Positions 31,677 to 37,097 of a stretch of DNA of 37,097 nt are shown here, one piece after another (position 1 is the stretch's first letter; each line of letters starts with the position of its first letter). The position numbers and the translations under genes were made by a program. The notes beneath the pieces are model-generated. The model saw only the letters and a list, made by a program, of their open reading frames with translations. It had not been told where the DNA came from and did no database searches. Source of the DNA: an uncultured Acidobacteriia bacterium (GTDB lineage Bacteria > Acidobacteriota > Terriglobia > Bryobacterales > Bryobacteraceae); NCBI GenBank assembly GCA_903900705.1, contig CAIUOG010000007.1, forward strand, positions 1-37,097, written 5' to 3'.

Positions 31677-31733
31677 GCCCGAACTGTTTCAATACGCCCG
31701 AACTGGATCAATACGCCCGACCTGAATCAATAC
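31677..31733 (-). repeat. Three 19-bp tandem repeats at the tadC stop
   Basis: Three units of 19 bp in a row (31677-31695, 31696-31714, 31715-31733) read GCCCGAactgtttCAATAC with small changes in the middle. The unit nearest tadC contains its stop codon, so the array looks like copies of the tadC 3' end. It fills the spacer between tadC and the micro-ORF. Confidence 0.8.
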
Positions 31734-32647
31734 GAAAGATACTGCGTAAACGAATCCAGCAGCGTAATCAGCGACGGTCCCATCAAAACCAGAAACATCG
31801 ACGGAAAAATAAACAGAACCAGCGGAAAAACCAGCTTGACTGTGGTCTTACTGGCCTTCTCTTCGAGTTGCTGGCGACGGTGCGTACGAAGCGTGTCGGA
31901 ATGCGCCCGCAACGCCCTGGTCACGCTGGTGCCGAACTGGTCCGCCTGGATCAGGACCGATGCGAGGGACCGGATCGTCTCCACATTCGTCCTGTCCGCA
32001 AATCCCCGCCACGCCTCGGCCCGGCCCCGGCCCGCCCGCTGTTCGAGTGTCAACAGTTTTAACTCGTCGCAGATTTCCGGCTGCAGTATCGAGAGTTCCG
32101 CCGTGGTTCTCACAATGGCGAGATCGATACTCAGCCCGGCCTCGATGCATACCACCAGCAGATCCAGAACGTCCGGCAGACCCATTCGGATCTGCTCCTG
32201 GCGACGCTTGATGCGCGAGTCCAGCCAGAAGTCCGGTATCAGGTAACCCAGTCCAAGAGCCATGGCGTAGAGAAAGAAGGCGCCATAGTCGAATTCCACC
32301 AGGAAGGTCAGCACAATGCAGAAGAACAGCGGAATCAAAGCTTTTGCGCCATAAAACATATTCATGGCGCTTTCGTCGCGGAATCCGGCGCGGATCATGC
32401 GTTTCTGCAGCACGGAAATTTCCGCGGAAGTACGCGGCACAAACCTCTGGAAAGGCCGGATCGCCGCCGTCAGCGAAGCCGCTCCCGCGGCCAGCGTGAA
32501 CCGCGGCGGCGGAGCGTCCTTTGAGTGCGAGGGGTGAATCGCCTCCGCCAACCGGTCAGCCCCGGACGGCGCCCGGTAGAACAAGGCAACGCCCGTGCTG
32601 AAAAGCACGATGTAGACGCCCGCGAAAACAATCAGCAGTATCAGCAT
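31727..32647 (-). CDS. tadC: Flp pilus assembly protein TadC
   Basis: A 306-residue inner-membrane protein of the T2SSF/GspF type. A helix lies at about 1-22, two or three more at about 97-140, and one near the end (VKLVFPLVLFIFPSMFLVLM). The T2SSF domain has the typical LPDVLDLLVVCIEAGLSID and LASVLIQADQFGTSVTRALR. TadC pairs with TadB to form the platform for the TadA motor. It starts 4 bases after tadB, so the two are coupled. Confidence 0.94.
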   Translation of the reverse strand: MLILLIVFAGVYIVLFSTGVALFYRAPSGADRLAEAIHPSHSKDAPPPRFTLAAGAASLTAAIRPFQRFVPRTSAEISVLQKRMIRAGFRDESAMNMFYGAKALIPLFFCIVLTFLVEFDYGAFFLYAMALGLGYLIPDFWLDSRIKRRQEQIRMGLPDVLDLLVVCIEAGLSIDLAIVRTTAELSILQPEICDELKLLTLEQRAGRGRAEAWRGFADRTNVETIRSLASVLIQADQFGTSVTRALRAHSDTLRTHRRQQLEEKASKTTVKLVFPLVLFIFPSMFLVLMGPSLITLLDSFTQYLSY

Positions 32648-32651
32648 CGTC

Positions 32652-33626
32652 TCAGACCTTGATGTTCACGATGGTATTGATGATCAGGACGCCCAGCCCC
32701 GTCATAATCCCCGACGCCCAGAGCAGCTTCACGCCCACCGCCGTTGTCCAGAGGACGCTCATGTGCTCCGGATCCATAAAATACATGCCCACGCCCAGAA
32801 CCACCGGAGCCAGCGACAACAGCAGCCCGGTCAGACGACCCTGCGCCGTGTGGACCTTGATCTGATTCTTCAGCCGCGTCCGTTCCCGCATGATGAACGC
32901 GACTTTTTCCAGAACCTCGGCCAGATTGCCGCCCGATTCCTGCTGGATCAGAATGGCGGTCACGGCAATCTGCAGATCCGGAACCGGCACTCGCGTAGTC
33001 AGATTCTTCATCGAAGTCCGGAGTTCCACCCCGAATTTCTGTTCGTCGGCGCATTGCCGCAATTCGCGGCGTATCGGCTCGGGCGATTCCACGGCGGCAA
33101 TCCCGATGGCCGAATTAATGCTGTGTCCGGCGCGCAAAGCGCCCACAATCAGCTCCAGCACCTCCGGCAGCTTGTTGCGGAAACCGTCCATCCGCGAGTT
33201 GCGCTGCGAACGAATGAACCAGAATGGCAGGACTCCCGCGGGCAACCCCAGCATGAGCGCGGGGAAAAAATCACCGGTCCGCCAGTAAATGACGTATGCC
33301 ACAATCAACCACGCAGAAACGCACCGGAGCAGAATTCGTGCCGGCGTCCACTGCAGATTCGCCTGGTACAGCCAAAGCTTCAGACGCGGTGCAATATCGG
33401 CTTCAATCAGCTTGCGGTTCAGCCAACTCAGCCCGCCGGCCGCGGCTTCCTTTTTCCGAATGTCCGCGACCTGGTCGTCGGCCTTCGTTTCATTACGCGA
33501 AATGACGGTATCGAGCCGTTCGAGGACCTGTTTCCGATTCGGGTCTCCGCCCCCGCCAAACGCGGCGAAGAACAGCGCCGTCACCAGAAACACGCTTACC
33601 GAAACTGCCAGCAGAAGAATCCACAT
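32652..33626 (-). CDS. tadB: Flp pilus assembly protein TadB
   Basis: A 324-residue inner-membrane protein of the T2SSF type. A first helix (ILLLAVSVSVFLVTALFFAA) is followed by a cytoplasmic part, two helices at about 98-140, the T2SSF domain (LPEVLELIVGALRAGHSINS, LIQQESGGNLAEVLEKVAFI) and two C-terminal helices. It forms the platform with TadC. The gene lies between tadA (26 bases) and tadC (4 bases), in the standard order. Confidence 0.95.
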   Translation of the reverse strand: MWILLLAVSVSVFLVTALFFAAFGGGGDPNRKQVLERLDTVISRNETKADDQVADIRKKEAAAGGLSWLNRKLIEADIAPRLKLWLYQANLQWTPARILLRCVSAWLIVAYVIYWRTGDFFPALMLGLPAGVLPFWFIRSQRNSRMDGFRNKLPEVLELIVGALRAGHSINSAIGIAAVESPEPIRRELRQCADEQKFGVELRTSMKNLTTRVPVPDLQIAVTAILIQQESGGNLAEVLEKVAFIMRERTRLKNQIKVHTAQGRLTGLLLSLAPVVLGVGMYFMDPEHMSVLWTTAVGVKLLWASGIMTGLGVLIINTIVNIKV

Positions 33627-33652
33627 ATCAGTCTTCTTATTTGATCGGCTTC

Positions 33653-34933
33653 TTATTCAACCGGAGTGACCCGCTCGAAAATCTCCACGGGCAGTTGAAT
33701 GCCGGCCACGCGAAGCTTCTCCAGAAACCGGGGGCGGATTCCCGTGGGCTCAAATGCCCCCGTGACTCTGCCGTCCGGACCAATGCCTTTTCTGCGGAAC
33801 ACGAAAATATCCTGCATGGAGATCACGTTTTCGTCCATTCCGGTGATTTCCGAGACGTTCACCACTTTACGGGTGCCGTCGCTCAGGCGCGATACCTGCA
33901 CCACGATTGTAATAGCCGCCGCGATCTGCTGCAGAATCGCTTTAGGAGGAAGGTTCAGGTTCGCCATCGCCACCATCGATTCCAGACGCGAAATCGCGTC
34001 GCGCGATGTGTTGGCGTGGATCGTTGTCATGGAGCCTTCGTGACCTGTGTTCATGGCCTGCAACATGTCGAAAGCTTCTTCGCCGCGGACCTCGCCGACG
34101 ATAATGCGGTCGGGGCGCATTCGAAGGCAATTGATCAGCAACTGCCGCTGCCGGATGGCGCCCGTGCCCTCCACGTTCGCTGCGCGGGTTTCCAGGCGAA
34201 CCACGTTTTCCTGCGCCAGGCGGAGCTCAGCCGCGTCCTCAATGCTGATCAGCCGCTCAGACGATGGAATGTAGCGCGAAAGAATGCTCAGAAAGGTCGT
34301 TTTGCCGGCGCCGGTTCCGCCCGAAATCAGAATACTGATCTTCGCCTGCACCGCCGCGGAAAGTACCGCGATCATCTCCGGCGACACGCTCTTCAGCTCA
34401 ATCAGTGATTCCGCGCGCAGGGGCCCGCCGCCGAAGCGGCGAATTGACAGCGCCGGTCCGTCCAGCGCCAGGGGAGGGATAATCGCGTTGATACGGGATC
34501 CGTCGGGCAGACGGGCGTCCACCATCGGCGAGGATTCGTCCACCCGCCGGCCGACGCGGGACACAATCCGCTCAATAATCTGCAGCAGATGGCGATCATC
34601 ACGGAACCGGATGCTGGCTTTCTGTACCTTGCCCGCCCGCTCGATAAACACCATGTCCTTGTTGTTGACGAGGATGTCCGATACGGTGGGATCGCGCAGC
34701 AGCGATTCGAGCGGACCGAGACCGAAAACTTCATCCAGAAGGTCAGTCTGGATGCGCTCCTTCTCCGTTGCGTTCAGCGGACGGTTCTGTTCAAGGACGA
34801 TCTGATTGACCATCACCGCCACGGCATGACGCGCGCGGCTGTTTTCAATGGTCGCCAGCTTTTCCAGATCCACCTGTGAGATCAGGAGCCGGTGAACCTC
34901 GCCCTTAAATGTTTCGAAATCGAGTGCGTCCAT
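33653..34933 (-). CDS. tadA: Flp pilus motor ATPase TadA/CpaF
   Basis: A 426-residue secretion ATPase. The Walker A site is GGTGAGKTT (205-213, Lys211). The Asp and His boxes follow. The Walker B region is [19 protein letters not shown], and the family motif [16 protein letters not shown] is complete. The N-terminal domain ([18 protein letters not shown]) matches the CpaF type. The hexamer drives pilus polymerisation, and in some systems retraction. All catalytic parts are intact. Confidence 0.96.
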   Translation of the reverse strand: MDALDFETFKGEVHRLLISQVDLEKLATIENSRARHAVAVMVNQIVLEQNRPLNATEKERIQTDLLDEVFGLGPLESLLRDPTVSDILVNNKDMVFIERAGKVQKASIRFRDDRHLLQIIERIVSRVGRRVDESSPMVDARLPDGSRINAIIPPLALDGPALSIRRFGGGPLRAESLIELKSVSPEMIAVLSAAVQAKISILISGGTGAGKTTFLSILSRYIPSSERLISIEDAAELRLAQENVVRLETRAANVEGTGAIRQRQLLINCLRMRPDRIIVGEVRGEEAFDMLQAMNTGHEGSMTTIHANTSRDAISRLESMVAMANLNLPPKAILQQIAAAITIVVQVSRLSDGTRKVVNVSEITGMDENVISMQDIFVFRRKGIGPDGRVTGAFEPTGIRPRFLEKLRVAGIQLPVEIFERVTPVE

Positions 34934-34969
34934 TTTGGTCAGCTTCTTCTGTCGTCAGCTTCTCACGCT

Positions 34970-36217
34970 CTATCGAAACAATCCGAACTTTTTCTTCACT
35001 TCCGTGGTCTGCGGTTTTCCGCACACGGCGCGCGCCATCCTGGTAAGCACTTTCGTGATCGGACCCGCCGGGTTGGACGCGAGCGGCACGCCGGTATTCT
35101 GCGCCTCCCGAACACTGTTAAAGTGATTCGGAATATTCCAGTTCGCCGGGGTGGTCAGCGCCTTGGCGATCCGGTTCTCGTCAATTTCAATGGTGCGGGA
35201 GTCATGCCGGTTCACCACCACCTCGACCGTTTGCGGACGTTCCCGCTCGGAGAACCAGGTGATCAGCCGGTTTGCTGCGCGCAGCGCCGGAATGCTCACT
35301 TCCGTCACAAGGTAAACGCTGTCCGCCACATCGAGCAGGGCTTCGTGCATTTTTCCCACATTGGCGCCGGCGTCCACCACAATGTAGTCGAATTCTTCTT
35401 TAAGTAGACGGAACAGGCGGGGCGCGCCACTTTCCATGGACGAAACCGGAGTGTACTCCTCGGGTCCCGCCAGAACCTGCAGTCCGGAGCCGTGCTTCGA
35501 GAGCAGAGTGGCCAGAAAATCCTTGTCCAGACGTTCGGCGTGCAGGAGTGCGTCCACCACCGAGAACCGGCAGTTCATGCCCAGAATTAAAGCCGCGTCG
35601 CCCATACGGACGTCCAGATCCACCAGCACTACTTTCGCTCCGGACTCTTTGGCGAGGCACAGCGCAAAATTGCTGGCGATCGTGGTCACTCCCGAACCGC
35701 CTTTGGCGCCCGTAAAAGCGAGAATCCGGCCACGCACCTTCTTCTTGATCGTCAGATCGGGGCGGCGGGCGGCGGCGCGCACCAGTGCATCGGTCAGTGC
35801 GCTGGTCTGGACAGGTTCAATCAGGAATTCGCGGGCGCCGGCCCGCATGCAGTTCATCAGCAGTTCCGGATCGGCCGAAAGCGAGTAGGCCATCACCGTG
35901 ATGGAAGGATCGGACGCGCAGATGGTCTCAATCAGATCCACCGCTTGCCCCGGATCTGCCGCCAGATCGACGATCACGACTTCGCAACCCGCCGTTTCGC
36001 TGATGATGTCGCGCGGTTCCGGGTAGTTCCTCAGTTCCGTCTGAATTTCAACATGCTGGTTGGCCAGTGCGGAACGGATTTTCTGCCGACGGGCTTCCTG
36101 TGGCCCGACCAGAGCCACCGTTAGCTGTTGCATGTTGACATGTGTTGCGTCTGTCCGCGGTTCGCTCATTCTGGATCCAACCTGGGGCAGTATGTTTTTC
36201 AAGTCACCGACCCGCAT
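34970..36217 (-). CDS. tadZ: Pilus polar-localisation protein TadZ/CpaE
   Basis: A 415-residue protein. A receiver-like domain (about 30-155) has Asp84 at the usual phosphorylation position (VVIVDLAADP). A ParA/MinD-type ATPase follows. Its deviant Walker A is KGGSGVTT (Lys172; Val177 in place of the second Lys). VVLVDLDVRMGDAAL and FDYIVVDAGAN are the other ATPase motifs. TadZ places the Tad machine in the cell. AAAGGA upstream supports the start. The P-loop change suggests weak or absent ATP hydrolysis, as known for some TadZ proteins. Confidence 0.94.
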   Translation of the reverse strand: MRVGDLKNILPQVGSRMSEPRTDATHVNMQQLTVALVGPQEARRQKIRSALANQHVEIQTELRNYPEPRDIISETAGCEVVIVDLAADPGQAVDLIETICASDPSITVMAYSLSADPELLMNCMRAGAREFLIEPVQTSALTDALVRAAARRPDLTIKKKVRGRILAFTGAKGGSGVTTIASNFALCLAKESGAKVVLVDLDVRMGDAALILGMNCRFSVVDALLHAERLDKDFLATLLSKHGSGLQVLAGPEEYTPVSSMESGAPRLFRLLKEEFDYIVVDAGANVGKMHEALLDVADSVYLVTEVSIPALRAANRLITWFSERERPQTVEVVVNRHDSRTIEIDENRIAKALTTPANWNIPNHFNSVREAQNTGVPLASNPAGPITKVLTRMARAVCGKPQTTEVKKKFGLFR

Positions 36218-36298
36218 AGTTTTCCTTTGTCATTGATTCAGGCTCTGGCCTTTTATTGGACGGCAGATTCAACATAGAAAGGAACAGCCCTGGCCGCG

Positions 36299-36820
36299 TT
36301 ACGCGGGCAGGGTAAAGAAAGAAAACAATGTGCCCAGCGCGATGGCGGGCGCATAAGGCATTTTGAGCGCAACAGGATTGCCAAGCTGCAACTTCTCGTG
36401 AGGCTTCAGACCACGCCTGCGGAAACCGCTCAGCAAATCCCCGGCTCCATCAAGAGACTCGCCCAGCCGACCCTTGGCGGCCGCCCAGATGACGGCCATA
36501 ACGCCGCCTGTAATCGCAGTCATGACAAGCGCCGTGGTCAGTTGTTCCGGGCCAATCCATGCGCCAATGGCCGCGCAAAGCTTGAGGTCGCCCATGCCCA
36601 TCCCCCGCAAAAAACAAAGTACTCCGGTTACGGCCACTGCCAGCAGGATGCCTTCCCCGCTGTTCGCAGCCCCGGCCCATCCCCCCTGCATCACCGAAAA
36701 AGTGAAGCCTCCCGCGAGGAATGGAAGTACAAGCCAGTTGGGAATACGGCGACTTCGAAGATCTGTCGCGGTAGCCACAACCAGCAAAGTGACAATCGAC
36801 CACCATGTGAAGGAATGCAT
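36299..36820 (-). CDS. tadV: Prepilin peptidase TadV/CpaA
   Basis: A 173-residue membrane peptidase. The two catalytic aspartates are Asp20 (TDLRSRRIPN) and Asp78 in the GxGD motif (GMGDLKL). Four or five helices surround them. It is the short, peptidase-only form without the methylase domain. It should process the Flp pilin and the TadE-like proteins at G/X4E sites, including the PilZ-TadE fusion. It lies between the flp pilin and tadZ. A hairpin precedes its start. Confidence 0.94.
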   Translation of the reverse strand: MHSFTWWSIVTLLVVATATDLRSRRIPNWLVLPFLAGGFTFSVMQGGWAGAANSGEGILLAVAVTGVLCFLRGMGMGDLKLCAAIGAWIGPEQLTTALVMTAITGGVMAVIWAAAKGRLGESLDGAGDLLSGFRRRGLKPHEKLQLGNPVALKMPYAPAIALGTLFSFFTLPA

Positions 36821-36844
36821 TATGAGTGAACCAGTCAGCCTCTG

Positions 36845-36862
36845 GATCCGGCACTCCGGATC
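36845..36862 (-). other. Perfect hairpin between flp and tadV
   Basis: GATCCGG (36845-36851) pairs with CCGGATC (36856-36862) around a CACT loop. It lies about 25 bases before the tadV start on the minus strand. It could limit tadV translation or end a short flp transcript. No T-run is present. Confidence 0.45.
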
Positions 36863-36921
36863 GGGAAGGCTGTAAGCTTCGATTTTATACCGGATGCGAA
36901 ACCTGACACCGTGTTTCCAGT

Positions 36922-36936
36922 CCGGCCCGAAGCCGG
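36922..36936 (-). other. Hairpin just after the flp stop codon
   Basis: CCGGC (36922-36926) pairs with GCCGG (36932-36936), with a TTCGG loop on the minus strand. It lies 8 bases past the flp stop. Such stems often raise the level of the abundant pilin mRNA relative to the downstream assembly genes. There is no T-run, so any termination would be partial. Confidence 0.45.
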
Positions 36937-36944
36937 CGGGAGAA

Positions 36945-37097
36945 CTAGCTGGTGTAGGTGGTCATCTTGGTGCCGACGTTGGTGAAGCCGGTCGCGATGT
37001 TGGTGGCGAGGGTCTTCATGGCGGCGACGGAACCAAACGCGATCAGCGCGGCGACGAGAGCGTATTCGATCAGGTCCTGGCCGTCTTCGAGGATGCA
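36945..37097 (-). CDS. flp: Flp/Fap-type pilin, C-terminal part (cut by window edge)
   Basis: Fifty codons of a minus-strand gene that continues past the window. The readable part has DGQDLIEYALVAALIAFG, the Flp pilin core: the cut is after Gly, with Glu at +5 and Tyr at +6. It ends NVGTKMTTYTS and a TAG stop. The N-terminal leader is outside the window. This is the major pilin of the Tad system, heading the operon. Confidence 0.93.
   Translation of the reverse strand, partial: CILEDGQDLIEYALVAALIAFGSVAAMKTLATNIATGFTNVGTKMTTYTS

Noticed and set aside
31677-31733. Short repeats considered as a CRISPR array
   Set aside because: The 19-bp units are directly joined with no spacers, and no cas gene is nearby.

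Overview
The window looks like a chromosomal segment of an Acidobacteriota bacterium, most likely a Solibacter/Bryobacter-type lineage. The evidence is high GC, compact gene packing, a VWFA protein of the acidobacterial TIGR03436 type, a Pkn-type Ser/Thr kinase with TPRs, a PadR regulator coupled to a membrane protein whose N-terminus resembles acidobacterial permeases, and several TonB-C-like secreted proteins. This placement is inferred from gene families only; there is no rRNA gene. I saw no tRNA, CRISPR array, insertion sequence or phage gene. No gene-free stretch exceeds about 290 bp.

Layout. 1-3.6 kb: a cyclase-family hydrolase, a padR plus double Wzz-like membrane protein cassette, and hemH. 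A second, decayed copy of the cyclase 3' end supplies the hemH ribosome binding site. 3.6-7 kb: a sigma-28-like promoter, a HAMP-less chemoreceptor, a small secreted TonB-C protein and two overlapping secreted proteins of unknown role. 7-16.8 kb: accessory and housekeeping genes (MFS transporter, S10 peptidase, zinc-ribbon membrane protein, NadD-like adenylyltransferase, VWFA protein, degenerate MPN/poly-proline membrane protein, GAF protein, YCF48-like protein). 16.8-23.7 kb: Ser/Thr kinase, PspC protein, an rsmE-metallophosphoesterase-metallophosphoesterase operon and a GT-C glycosyltransferase.

23.7-37.1 kb holds a Tad/Flp pilus locus, all on the minus strand except one gene. In transcription order it reads: flp pilin (cut by the window edge), tadV prepilin peptidase, tadZ, tadA ATPase, tadB, tadC, a 31-codon membrane micro-ORF, an intergenic segment with strong hairpins, a DUF192 gene, a PilZ-TadE fusion, tadE, a tadG-like gene with a Ser/Thr/Gly-rich passenger, then (after an opposite-strand proline-rich TonB-C-like gene) cpaB and the cpaC secretin.

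The most interesting item is the PilZ-TadE fusion. A PilZ domain with both c-di-GMP-binding motifs sits exactly where the leader peptide of a pseudopilin should be, directly before a G/X4E prepilin-peptidase site. This suggests that c-di-GMP is sensed on, or gates, a minor pilin of the Tad machine. Other points worth checking are the structured spacer and micro-ORF in the same operon, the sigma-28-like promoter, the duplicated Wzz-like module and the cyclase fossil before hemH.
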